Shown here piece by piece: positions 1-8,554 of a stretch of 64,000 nt of DNA (positions within the stretch are counted from its first letter, which is position 1; each line of letters begins with the position of its first letter). Origin of the DNA: Paenibacillus rigui. Lineage in GTDB: Bacteria; Bacillota; Bacilli; Paenibacillales; NBRC-103111. The notes under the pieces are model-generated. The model ran no database searches. It was not told where the DNA came from and saw only the letters and a program-made list of their open reading frames with translations. The position numbers and the translations under genes are program-made. The stretch covers positions 186,001 to 250,000 of the forward strand of contig NZ_NMQW01000008.1 in the NCBI RefSeq assembly GCF_002234615.1. The letters are read 5' to 3'.

Positions 1-1
1 G

Positions 2-2641
2 CATAACGGCGAGCTTTATATGATTTATGCTTTCGCTAACGGGGGATTGAAGATCAATTCCAGTCTTCGGATTGCCAAAATGACCAGTCCGACAACGCTG
101 GACAGTGTACAGGTGAACATTTCGACACCGGAGTACACGTGGGAGCAGCGTTATGACAATGTCAATGAAGGGTCGGCCGTCATCAAGAAGAACGGCAAAA
201 TCTTCGTTGCCTATTCCGCCGGTTCGACCGATACGACGTATGCCGTCGGACTGCTGTCCGCACCGGATTCGCCGGATGCGAACCTGCTGGACCCGGCGAA
301 CTGGACGAAGACGCCTTATCCGATCATGGCGACCAGCAGGGCGAACGGCCAATTTGGGCCGGGACACGGCACCTTCACGGTAGCCGAGGATGGGCTGCAG
401 GATGTCTTCTTGTACCATGCGCGCAAGAATGAAGCCTACTCGGCGACCGGCTACGCGCCATTGTACGATGCCACAAGATGGGCGCGTGTGCAAAATGTTT
501 ATTGGCATGGGGATGGGACCCCATATTTGGGCGTTCCGGTACCCGACGGACCTTTACCAGGGGCTTCCATTGAGGCAGCTGTAACCGTCGTAGCGCCGGA
601 AGGAGCGGTGTATCCCGATGAGAGCAGCTTTACTCTCGAAGCGGGAGCGGTTCGTCCTATCGAGCTGCGCAAGTCCAACGGAGACGGAACGACCCGGAAT
701 GTGACGGCCGCCGCGGTTTTTGATTCTTCGGCACCGTCCGTAGTCAAGGTCAGCCAAAGCGGCGCTGTCAAAGCACTGAGCGAAGGAAGCAGCGTGATCA
801 CGGCTCAATATGAGGGCCATAGCTACCCAATTCAGGTTACGGTACCGAAGCCTGTTACGAATGCGGATCTTCAGCTGTGGTACAAATTTGACGAGACGTC
901 CGGCACCAACGCAGCGGACGCGTCGGGAAGGGGGAATGACGGCACCTATGTAAGAACGCCTGCATTCGGCACCGGCGTGAACGGCGGTTCGTTCAAAATG
1001 TCCGGAGGGCCATCCTCTTCCACCACGGCTCCTTATGTGCAAATACCGAACGGCATCCTTAAAGGTGTGGACGACATTACGATCTCCACCTATGTTAAAT
1101 TTACGAGCACAACAACCAGGAATCAGTTTCTGTATGGGTTAGGGCAGGATTCGAACAAGTACATTTTTACGTCGCCTTACAACGGCTCCAGTGTACTTCA
1201 TTCGGCGATTACGACAGGTACCTACACAGGAGAGCAGAAATGGCCCGCCACATCGGCTTTGCCTGGGAACGTCTGGAAGCAGCTGACGGTCGTGCTGAAT
1301 GGTGAGGAGCATACAGGGGTAATGTATCTCGACGGGGTGGAGGTGGGGCGAAATACGAACGTAACCATCAAGCCTTCCGATCTGTATGACGCGTCGAGAG
1401 CCTATTCGGGCTATATCGGCAAATCGTTTTATGCAGCGGACCCTTATTTCGGGGGTGAAGTCGATGACTTCCGCATTTTCAATAAGGCAATGACGCCGTG
1501 GGAGGTTAAGCAATCCTTCGAGTCCGCGAACGTCGCTGCAGTGGCCGGGGATCTTGAAGCTTTGCTGCTGGGGGATACGAGTGCCGTGACCGATGATCGG
1601 ATGACCCTGCCTTCGACAGGAGCTAACGGTTCGAGCATCATGTGGCAGTCGAGCCGTCCTTCCATTGTGGAGGCGGATGGGACCGTGCACCGGCCGATGG
1701 CAAGCGAAGGCAGCCAGCAGGTTACGCTGACGGCCACGATTCGGAAGGGCAGTATCGAGGATACGAAGGATTTTGTCGTGACGGTTGTCCCGTTACTTCC
1801 AGCTTCGTCGGCTGTCCTTCATGGGGCGGCAAGCGTGGACAGCGGCGGGTTGCTGGAGCTGACGTACGGGGTGGCGGGCGTCACAAGCGCGGTGTACGCT
1901 AACGATTTGACGGTTCATTTTGACCCGTCCAGGCTGCAGTACCAGTCGGTTGAAGCGCTGCGAAGCGGCATTTCTGTTACGGCCTCCACGTATGCCGCAG
2001 CTTCAGGGCAGGTGCGCATCGTTTGGGCAAGCAACGGGCCGCAGCATGCGGTATCGGGGACGGCGGAGCTGTTGAAGCTGAGCTTCAAGGCGGGTTCTTT
2101 GCCGCAAACGGTTACAAGCTCGGTGTACCTTAGCGACGTCATTGCAGCCGATCAGCTGGGAGTCGAGAGCCGCTTGAGCATCGGAGAGCCCTATCAGGTG
2201 CGGATCAACGCGCAGGCGAATAAATCAGCGCTGCGGGCGGCCATCGCGCATGCCCAATCGATTTACACCGGTGCCGTTGAAGGGACGGCTGCCAGCCAGT
2301 ATCCGGCAGGCTCCAAAGCCGTGCTGAACGGCGCGATCCAGGCGGCCCGGGCGATAGCGGACAACAGCACCGCAGCCCAGCAGGAGATAGATCGCGCGGT
2401 GGGGCAGCTGGGAGTGGCGGTTGCGGCGTTCGCCAGCTCGGTTATCACTGCGGCAGCAGGAGATCTGAACGGGGACGGACGATTCAGCATCGGGGATTTG
2501 TCGAAGGCGGCCTCTTGTTATGGCCAGACGTCCGCGTCGGCAGAGTGGAGCACGGTGTATGTTCAGGCGGATATGAACCACGATGGCAAAATCGACATTG
2601 CCGACCTTTCCGCGATCAGCGAGCTTATTATGAGTGAATAA
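2..2641 (+). CDS. Secreted GH43-family glycosidase with cohesin, FIVAR and dockerin domains (5' end cut by window)
   Basis: The reading frame is open from base 2, so the N terminus lies outside the window. About the first 180 visible residues look like the C-terminal part of a family 43 beta-propeller glycosidase (arabinofuranosidase/xylosidase type). They are followed by a Big_2-like Ig domain (about 190-285), a LamG/concanavalin jelly-roll (about 290-505), an atrophied Ig domain ending in a VTVV strand (about 510-600), a cohesin-like beta domain (about 605-735), a FIVAR-like helical repeat (about 740-815) and a C-terminal dockerin with two calcium loops, DLNGDGRFSIGDL and DMNHDGKIDIADL. The enzyme probably removes furanose or xylose side chains outside the cell. 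The same C-terminal domain order recurs in the gene at 13582-16977. The exact substrate cannot be read from this fragment. Confidence 0.85.
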   Translation, partial: HNGELYMIYAFANGGLKINSSLRIAKMTSPTTLDSVQVNISTPEYTWEQRYDNVNEGSAVIKKNGKIFVAYSAGSTDTTYAVGLLSAPDSPDANLLDPANWTKTPYPIMATSRANGQFGPGHGTFTVAEDGLQDVFLYHARKNEAYSATGYAPLYDATRWARVQNVYWHGDGTPYLGVPVPDGPLPGASIEAAVTVVAPEGAVYPDESSFTLEAGAVRPIELRKSNGDGTTRNVTAAAVFDSSAPSVVKVSQSGAVKALSEGSSVITAQYEGHSYPIQVTVPKPVTNADLQLWYKFDETSGTNAADASGRGNDGTYVRTPAFGTGVNGGSFKMSGGPSSSTTAPYVQIPNGILKGVDDITISTYVKFTSTTTRNQFLYGLGQDSNKYIFTSPYNGSSVLHSAITTGTYTGEQKWPATSALPGNVWKQLTVVLNGEEHTGVMYLDGVEVGRNTNVTIKPSDLYDASRAYSGYIGKSFYAADPYFGGEVDDFRIFNKAMTPWEVKQSFESANVAAVAGDLEALLLGDTSAVTDDRMTLPSTGANGSSIMWQSSRPSIVEADGTVHRPMASEGSQQVTLTATIRKGSIEDTKDFVVTVVPLLPASSAVLHGAASVDSGGLLELTYGVAGVTSAVYANDLTVHFDPSRLQYQSVEALRSGISVTASTYAAASGQVRIVWASNGPQHAVSGTAELLKLSFKAGSLPQTVTSSVYLSDVIAADQLGVESRLSIGEPYQVRINAQANKSALRAAIAHAQSIYTGAVEGTAASQYPAGSKAVLNGAIQAARAIADNSTAAQQEIDRAVGQLGVAVAAFASSVITAAAGDLNGDGRFSIGDLSKAASCYGQTSASAEWSTVYVQADMNHDGKIDIADLSAISELIMSE

Positions 2642-2644
2642 GTA

Positions 2645-2693
2645 AAAGGAAGACGTTCCGTGCGCAAGCACAGGGCGTCTTCCTTTCTTTTTC
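2645..2693. terminator. Intrinsic terminator after the first GH43 gene
   Basis: An 11-bp perfect inverted repeat (2645-2655 with 2676-2686, arm AAAGGAAGACG) is followed by a T-rich run, 4 bases after the stop codon. It lies between convergent genes and could work in both directions. Confidence 0.85.
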
Positions 2694-2736
2694 TACCGCT
2701 CATAAAATGGGCTGCCAAAGTCCGGGGAATCGATGA

Positions 2737-3684
2737 CTATTTCGTAACCTCTACAACGTCGGTATAGATGGCGGCCGGGATCGTCTCACCATGGGAAGCT
2801 CGAAGCAGCTGAGCAATGATTTGCTTTCCCCAAGCCTGTTCGTTCTGGGAAATGGTGGACGTCATCTGGCCGTTATAAAGCGCTTCCTTCACTTCGGGCA
2901 TCATGCCGAAGGAAATCAGATTGCGGTTGAGTCCCTTGGCTTTCCATACCAGGATGGAAGTTGAGCTGGATATAATATCCAGTGTAATCAGAGCGTCGAA
3001 ATGCGGATGGTTATCGATCATTTGCTCCATGTTGAATAAGGCGCGTTCCGAGCTTCCTTCGTTATAACGAACCTCCAGGACTTGAATTCGGGTTTCGCGC
3101 TTCAAATACTGCAGCATCCCGTCTAACCGCTCCTTATGCGTGCCGGAGCTCTTTAAACCGGATTCAACAAGCACCATTCCCTGGCCCTTTAACAGCCGGT
3201 CAACCACCTTACCCATCAGGGCACCGCCTTGAAAATGATTCGGACCGATATAGGCCAACCTGTGGCTTGCCGGGGCATCCGATTCGAAGCAGACGACCGG
3301 GATGCCCGCTTGAATCGCTTTATTGATGCTGGGGGTAAGAGCATCCGGATCGATGGGATCGATGGCGATGCCGTCCACCCTTTGTTTGATCATGGTCTCC
3401 ATCATTTGAATTTGCTGCTCCAGATTGGCCTCCTCCGGGGCTTTGACGATCAACCGGATGCCGTGCGGCTTGGCGGCCTCTTCGGTCAGCTTCGTGATCA
3501 TCTCATAGAACGGATGAGCCATCGGATAAATAATGCCGAAGCTGTATGCGGGCGGCGCCTCTTTTTCCGGCAGGGGGGAAGCAGGCGGGGACAACGCGAA
3601 ACCGGAAGAATCGGAGCTTTTACAGCCGCCGGCCGCCAGCAGCACCAGAATCGTGAGGGCAAGCAGGCATCTTCTGGCTATCAT
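2737..3684 (-). CDS. Sugar-binding lipoprotein of a three-component sensor (AraP/RbsB-like)
   Basis: This is a 315-residue periplasmic-binding-protein-like lipoprotein. A signal peptide ends in the lipobox LAAGGC, with the cysteine at about residue 21. The body matches the type 1 ribose/galactose binding fold, with a motif such as GIAIDPIDPDAL. It starts inside the last codon of the response regulator (ATGA overlap, 4 bp), so it is the third gene of a kinase-regulator-binding protein operon transcribed away from the transporter genes. In Geobacillus AraPST, a sugar-binding lipoprotein presents the ligand to the kinase. I infer the same role here rather than transport, because no permease is in this operon. 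Confidence 0.8.
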   Translation of the reverse strand: MIARRCLLALTILVLLAAGGCKSSDSSGFALSPPASPLPEKEAPPAYSFGIIYPMAHPFYEMITKLTEEAAKPHGIRLIVKAPEEANLEQQIQMMETMIKQRVDGIAIDPIDPDALTPSINKAIQAGIPVVCFESDAPASHRLAYIGPNHFQGGALMGKVVDRLLKGQGMVLVESGLKSSGTHKERLDGMLQYLKRETRIQVLEVRYNEGSSERALFNMEQMIDNHPHFDALITLDIISSSTSILVWKAKGLNRNLISFGMMPEVKEALYNGQMTSTISQNEQAWGKQIIAQLLRASHGETIPAAIYTDVVEVTK

Positions 3685-5327
3685 GGGTGAGCACCTGACA
3701 TTTCCTGCCCCGGCAGCGTTTTGCTTATTTGCCCGTTTTTTCGAAATTGCTTGGTCGTCATCCCCGTAACCCGTTTGAACAGATTGGAAAAATAATGCGC
3801 ATCGTTGTACCCGACGAGGTTCGCAATCTCATACGATTTTGCTTGTGTCGTCAGCAGCAGCTCCATGGCTCTGCGAATGCGGGTTTGCGTCAAATATTCG
3901 ATAAACGTCTGGCCTGTTTCCTGACTGAATACTTTGCTGAGATGGCCCTGACTCAAATGTACATGCTCTGCGGCATCCTGGAGGGAAATGGTATCCTTAT
4001 CGTAATTTTTGTGGATATACTGCTTGACCTTGTCCAGCATGTCGCTATATTTATCCGAGGCGCTTGAGCGCCAGGTCCAATATTCTTCAGCCAGCCGGAC
4101 CAAGTAGGAGCACGCTTCGTCCCAGGAACGGATGGCGCCGATGCCTTCCCTCAAACGATCCAGCGTATGCTCGGCGTTCATCATATTGGGATAGGTCTCC
4201 TTGGCCGAACGGAACACCTCGAGTGTCAGATCGGTGAGTATGTAGTACCCGATCAGATTCGAATGCCAATCCGTCGGTTTAAGCGCTTGGGCGAAGGAGG
4301 AGACATAGGATTGAGCTTGACCAGGGGAGCCCACCTTCAAAAATTCAACGAACTGAATCCGGTCGAGGAACAGCGAAGGGTCAAGCGTTCCCTGAGTCGT
4401 TTCCCATAAAGCGCGCCGGTTTTGCCTAAGCAGCCGCTGCAAATGCATTTCCTCCTCCGCTTCAAGAAAAGAGGTATGGATCCCTTGCAGCCGGTCCTGA
4501 ATGGAGCCGATGCCGACCGTCACTTCGCTGCCTGGCTCTTCCGGTTGCCCCTGACGGTCCGTTAGCAGCCGGCTGAACGCATCCACCTCCTGCTGCAGCC
4601 CTTCGAACGAATCTCCCATGAAGATCCAAACGGTATTCGTCCGGCTTCGTTTAAAAAGAAGGGGATCGGAGGACGACGGTCTGCGTTCTCTATGCCGCAG
4701 AAGGACATGTTCCGTATAAGGCCATCCGGCCCCCTCGGCAGAGGCAGGGGCGGCGCTGCTGCGCAGATCCGTAATGGCCACCGCGTAATATTTGGCAATG
4801 AGATTCAGGTTCAGCGAAGCGCTCCAATGAATGGCTTCCGAGGTAGTAATAAAACCGCTGCATAAATCGTTCAGCAGCTTGCTCTGCGAGAGCGTCGCCT
4901 TCTCCTCCTCGCGCTGCTTCAGTTTGGCGAGCTGCTCCTTCTCCTGCTGCTGCTTCTCGATTTTTTCCCTTACCTTATGAAGGCGGCTGATCAGATCGGT
5001 GGAGCTGACAGGCTTCAGACAATATTCATCGACTCCGATCCTGAGCGCGGATTGGGCATATTCGAACTCCCCGTGCCCGCTTAATATGACGATCTTCACA
5101 TCCGGCATCCGTTTGCGGACGATTGCGCTCAGCTCCAGCCCATCCATAAAGGGCATTTTAATATCCGTAATCAGAATATCCGGCTGAAGCTCCTCGATCA
5201 TCGGCAGGGCAACCTCGCCGTCGGACGCGTCCCCACAGTAAATAAAGCCCTCTTTTTCCCATGGAATACAATCCCGGATGGTTTCACGTATAAGAATCTC
5301 GTCATCGACGAGCATCACTTTGGTCAT
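3681..5327 (-). CDS. YesN-type response regulator with AraC DNA-binding domain
   Basis: The 548-residue protein has an N-terminal receiver domain (about 3-120) with acidic pocket D8/D9, phosphoacceptor D55 in DILITDIKMPF and a conserved lysine near residue 105. A charged coiled-coil-like linker and a long middle region follow, and an AraC/XylS double helix-turn-helix occupies about the last 110 residues. It overlaps the kinase gene upstream and the lipoprotein gene downstream by 4 bp each, which suggests translational coupling. By family it should activate the divergent furanose transporter and GH43 genes by binding direct repeats in their promoters. Confidence 0.92.
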   Translation of the reverse strand: MTKVMLVDDEILIRETIRDCIPWEKEGFIYCGDASDGEVALPMIEELQPDILITDIKMPFMDGLELSAIVRKRMPDVKIVILSGHGEFEYAQSALRIGVDEYCLKPVSSTDLISRLHKVREKIEKQQQEKEQLAKLKQREEEKATLSQSKLLNDLCSGFITTSEAIHWSASLNLNLIAKYYAVAITDLRSSAAPASAEGAGWPYTEHVLLRHRERRPSSSDPLLFKRSRTNTVWIFMGDSFEGLQQEVDAFSRLLTDRQGQPEEPGSEVTVGIGSIQDRLQGIHTSFLEAEEEMHLQRLLRQNRRALWETTQGTLDPSLFLDRIQFVEFLKVGSPGQAQSYVSSFAQALKPTDWHSNLIGYYILTDLTLEVFRSAKETYPNMMNAEHTLDRLREGIGAIRSWDEACSYLVRLAEEYWTWRSSASDKYSDMLDKVKQYIHKNYDKDTISLQDAAEHVHLSQGHLSKVFSQETGQTFIEYLTQTRIRRAMELLLTTQAKSYEIANLVGYNDAHYFSNLFKRVTGMTTKQFRKNGQISKTLPGQEMSGAHP

Positions 5328-7138
5328 CCGGCATTCCCCCCTGTTATCGGTATACGAATGGTAACGGTGGTTCCTTCCTTTTCTACGCTGTCGATGTGAA
5401 CCCCGTAGCCTTCGCCATAAAATAATTTGATTCGCTGCTGCACATTATGAAGGCCGAAGCCCCCCGACACTTCGTTGCCTGTTTCTTCAGGCAGCTGCCG
5501 TCTGGATAAAGAGCGCCGGATTTGGCCCAGCTTGTCGGGGGACATGCCGATCCCGTTATCTTCTACCAGAAGAATGATATCGGTTCCATTCTCCATTCGC
5601 CCGCTGATGCGGATCAGGCCCTTACCCCGCTTGTTCTTAATCCCATGGTACAGCGCATTCTCGACGATAGGCTGCAGCGTCATTTTGAGAATCGGATACG
5701 GGTTGAGAGCAGGATTCAAGTCAATTTCATAACCGAGAATGTCGCGATAGCGCATTTGCTGAATGATCAAGTAGCTGTGCACGTGCTCAAGCTCCCTCTC
5801 GATCATGATCAGGTCGCGGCCTTTGCTCAGGCTGATCCGGAACAGCCGGGACAACGATTGGACCAGCTCGATGACTTGACTGTTCTTGCCCGCTTCCGCC
5901 ATCCACACAATAGAATCCAGCGTATTGTACAAAAAGTGCGGGTTGATCTGCGCCTGCAGTGCGCGCAGCTCCGCCTTCTTGATCTCTTCCTGCTCCCGGA
6001 TGCTTTGCTCCAGCAGCGCCCGGATTTTTTTGAGCATAATGTTAAAGCTGTTGCCCAGCTCGGCAATCTCATCCCTTCCTTCAGGAATGACCTTGGCCTC
6101 CAAGTCACCGGATGCGGCGAGCTGCATCTTGGTTTTCAGAAATTTGACGGGACGCGTCAGCCGGTTGGATACGTAGTAATACAACCCGATTGTGAACACA
6201 ATGCATAGGACGACACTAATAATAATGAGCTGGCGAATGGCATTCGCTTCTTCGACGATTTCCTGCAAGGGCACATGCCCGACGATGTTCCATCCGGTTT
6301 GCTGCGACGGGGCGGTGAAGATGAATTTGGGCTTCCCTTCAGTCGCGTCCGTGTAGCTGGAGCTATGACTGTTCAAGTAAGGTGAAAGCTCCGCCGGTTT
6401 CGGTAATTTGACGGCTGACTTGTCTAAGGAGGATGGGGTAAAGATCGGGCTGCCGGATGCATTTACCACGTAGAAGAAGCCGGATTTGCCGATTGCGAAG
6501 TTGTCACAAAATTGCTTCACGGAAGCGTCGTCCAAATCAATGACGATAAACCCGATGACTTCATGCGTGATTCGCTGCCTCACGGTTGTCATAATCGAGA
6601 TGACGCGGGAATGGTCATAAGGAAAGCCATCCAGCCGGTCCAGCGGAGAAGCCTCGGAGGGGGGAATGTTCAGAACGGCCTCCGGATTGTTGAACAGGTA
6701 AGCGAAATGAGGGTTGCGAAGCGGGTTTCGATCCAATTGAAACACGCCTTTCCTTTCGCTGATCCCTCTGCCGTACAAGCTGATCATAGAGATATTGAGA
6801 ACGCTGTCATATTTGTATATTTGCCGGTATGAATCCATCGTTTTCAAGATTTCCTTGGCATCCTCGTAGGAATCGCTCTGGGAGAACAGAAAATGAAGCA
6901 CCTGAGGATTGTTCCCCAAGTCAAGCAGCTTGCCCGTATCTTTAAACAGGTTATCCAGGTCCCGGGCCAGCTGCACCGCAACAAGCATAGCGGCTGCTTT
7001 GCTGTTGCCGAAGACGGTGTCGTAAGATTTTTGGTAGGAAATGAGACCGATAACGATCAATGGAATACAGGTTAACAGGACGAACATCGTCAGAAGTTTG
7101 GTCCGCAGGCTGGAGGAAATCCATTGAAACAGATTCAT
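5324..7138 (-). CDS. YesM-type sensor histidine kinase
   Basis: This is a 604-residue membrane kinase. Transmembrane segments at about 13-33 and 304-323 bracket a large extracellular Cache-like sensor. A HAMP domain follows (about 320-370). The His_kinase (LytS/YesM) domain carries its phosphorylated histidine at H401 in INPHFLYNTLDS, and the HATPase domain has an N box (IVENALYHGI, 491-500) and a G box (DNGIGMS, 527-533; GFGLHNVQQRI later). It is the first gene of the minus-strand operon. It probably senses a sugar presented by the lipoprotein encoded at 2737-3684 and phosphorylates the AraC-type regulator. Confidence 0.93.
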   Translation of the reverse strand: MNLFQWISSSLRTKLLTMFVLLTCIPLIVIGLISYQKSYDTVFGNSKAAAMLVAVQLARDLDNLFKDTGKLLDLGNNPQVLHFLFSQSDSYEDAKEILKTMDSYRQIYKYDSVLNISMISLYGRGISERKGVFQLDRNPLRNPHFAYLFNNPEAVLNIPPSEASPLDRLDGFPYDHSRVISIMTTVRQRITHEVIGFIVIDLDDASVKQFCDNFAIGKSGFFYVVNASGSPIFTPSSLDKSAVKLPKPAELSPYLNSHSSSYTDATEGKPKFIFTAPSQQTGWNIVGHVPLQEIVEEANAIRQLIIISVVLCIVFTIGLYYYVSNRLTRPVKFLKTKMQLAASGDLEAKVIPEGRDEIAELGNSFNIMLKKIRALLEQSIREQEEIKKAELRALQAQINPHFLYNTLDSIVWMAEAGKNSQVIELVQSLSRLFRISLSKGRDLIMIERELEHVHSYLIIQQMRYRDILGYEIDLNPALNPYPILKMTLQPIVENALYHGIKNKRGKGLIRISGRMENGTDIILLVEDNGIGMSPDKLGQIRRSLSRRQLPEETGNEVSGGFGLHNVQQRIKLFYGEGYGVHIDSVEKEGTTVTIRIPITGGNAG

Positions 7139-7337
7139 AAGGGATTCTGCTGCCTTTCCATTGGATTCATTAGGTAAGCTGAACTTTGATATTACTATAA
7201 CAAATAATAACCGGGACGGCTATGGAGGGAGAGCTGCATCACCAAAAAGAGCAATTCAGGAATAAAAAAACGAACTTTTTCAGTTCAGGTACCTGGTTGT
7301 ATGAAAAATTTACAAGGAATCCGACATGAACCTCCGT

Positions 7338-7366
7338 ATAAAAGCGGTCTGTAAGCGTTTTATAAT
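7338..7366 (+). promoter_or_regulatory. Promoter -10 with overlapping cre-like site for the furanose ABC operon
   Basis: A perfect -10 TATAAT lies at 7361-7366. No good -35 hexamer is visible, as expected for an activator-dependent promoter. TGTAAGCGTTTTAT at 7350-7363 resembles a CcpA cre site, with mismatches at the 3' end, and overlaps the -10, so catabolite repression is plausible. The rest of the 266-bp divergent region (7139-7404) must also hold the kinase operon promoter, which I could not place. Confidence 0.5.
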
Positions 7367-7410
7367 GAGAGCACACCCGCACAAGCGGTGAACTAAGGGG
7401 AGGAATGAAC

Positions 7411-8457
7411 TTGAAAGCGACAAAAAAAATGGGGTTCGTATTGGCAGCATCCTTCATGATGCTATTCTCGGCGGCTTGTGGAAACAGCGGGGGCGGCAGC
7501 CCGTCAGGGGGAGGCACGGCAGCGCCGGCAGCCGGCAATACGACAGCTCCCAAAACCCAAGCGACAGCACCGGCCGATAAGAAAATTACACTCGGCTTTG
7601 CACAGGTCGGCGCAGAGAGCGGCTGGAGAACAGCGAACACGAAATCGATCCAGGATTCGGCGAAGGAAGCGGGCTTTGACCTGAAATTTTCAGATGCCCA
7701 GCAAAAGCAGGAAAATCAAATTAAAGCCATCCGCACGTACATTCAGCAAAAGGTGGATGTCATTTCCTTCTCGCCGGTCGTAGAATCCGGTTGGGATACG
7801 GTGCTGAAGGAAGCGAAGGACGCCGGTATTCCGGTCATCCTGACTGACCGCTCGGTCGATTCCAAGGATACTTCGCTGTACGCCACCTTCATAGGCTCAG
7901 ATTTCGTAGAGGAAGGCAAAAGAGCCGGCAAATGGGTTGCCGACAAGTACAAGGATGCCAAGGAGGATGTGAACATTGTCGAGCTGCAGGGGACAACGGG
8001 CTCGGCTCCGGCCAACGATCGCAAAGCGGGCTTCGCGGAAACGATCAAGGGCAATGCGCATCTCAAAATCATCGCCTCCCAAACCGGCGACTTTACCCGG
8101 GCTAAGGGCAAAGAGGTTATGCAAGCATTCCTGAAGGCGAACAAAAAAATCGATGTCCTGTATGCGCATAACGACGACATGGCGCTGGGCGCGATTCAAG
8201 CGATTGAAGCGGCAGGCTTAAAGCCGGGGAAAGACATTGTTATTGTGTCCGTTGACGGCGTCAAGGACGGCTTCGTGGCTGCCAGCGAAGGCAAAATCAA
8301 TTTCATCGTCGAGTGTAACCCGCTGCTCGGGCCCCAATTGATGCAGGCGGTTCGCGACGTCGTTGCCGGTAAGCAAATTCCGAAGCGGATTGTAACCGAA
8401 GAAGGCGTCTTTACTTCCGAGGATGCGAAGAAGGCGCTGCCTAACCGTCAATACTAG
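7411..8457 (+). CDS. Furanose ABC transporter substrate-binding lipoprotein (YtfQ-like)
   Basis: It binds a sugar outside the membrane for the ABC transporter encoded just downstream. Mature-protein motifs closely follow E. coli YtfQ (galactofuranose binder): GFAQVGAESGWR, QQKQENQIKAIRTYI, ILTDRSVDSKDTSLY, VELQGTTG and YAHNDDMALGAIQAIE. A signal peptide ends in the lipobox FSAACG, followed by a low-complexity G/S/A/P linker. I chose the TTG at 7411 (348 residues): the Shine-Dalgarno AAGGGGAGG at 7395-7403 is 7 bases from it but only 1 base from the in-frame ATG at 7405. Given the GH43 neighbours, arabinofuranose or galactofuranose is the likely ligand. Confidence 0.9.
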   Translation: MKATKKMGFVLAASFMMLFSAACGNSGGGSPSGGGTAAPAAGNTTAPKTQATAPADKKITLGFAQVGAESGWRTANTKSIQDSAKEAGFDLKFSDAQQKQENQIKAIRTYIQQKVDVISFSPVVESGWDTVLKEAKDAGIPVILTDRSVDSKDTSLYATFIGSDFVEEGKRAGKWVADKYKDAKEDVNIVELQGTTGSAPANDRKAGFAETIKGNAHLKIIASQTGDFTRAKGKEVMQAFLKANKKIDVLYAHNDDMALGAIQAIEAAGLKPGKDIVIVSVDGVKDGFVAASEGKINFIVECNPLLGPQLMQAVRDVVAGKQIPKRIVTEEGVFTSEDAKKALPNRQY

Positions 8458-8477
8458 AGCAGAAAAAAGAGAAGGAG

Positions 8478-8525
8478 AACAGCCACTTCAAGCGTCGTTA
8501 AGCTTGCTGCGCCGAAGTGGCTGTT
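8478..8525 (+). promoter_or_regulatory. Intercistronic stem-loop between binding protein and ATPase genes
   Basis: A perfect 12-bp inverted repeat (AACAGCCACTTC at 8478-8489, complement at 8514-8525) lies in the gap between binding protein and ATPase genes. No long T run follows. It probably stabilises the 3' end of the binding-protein message or partly terminates transcription, giving more binding protein than ATPase. Confidence 0.7.
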
Positions 8526-8554
8526 TATTCCATAGCCTGGAGAGGAGCCAGCAG

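Noticed and set aside
2225-2671. Antisense frame over the dockerin end of the first GH43 gene
   Set aside because: Shadow of the dockerin/FIVAR region; it crosses the terminator.
5522-6208. A 228-codon open frame antisense to the histidine kinase
   Set aside because: No ribosome-binding site or recognisable domain; it lies entirely within the well-supported kinase gene.
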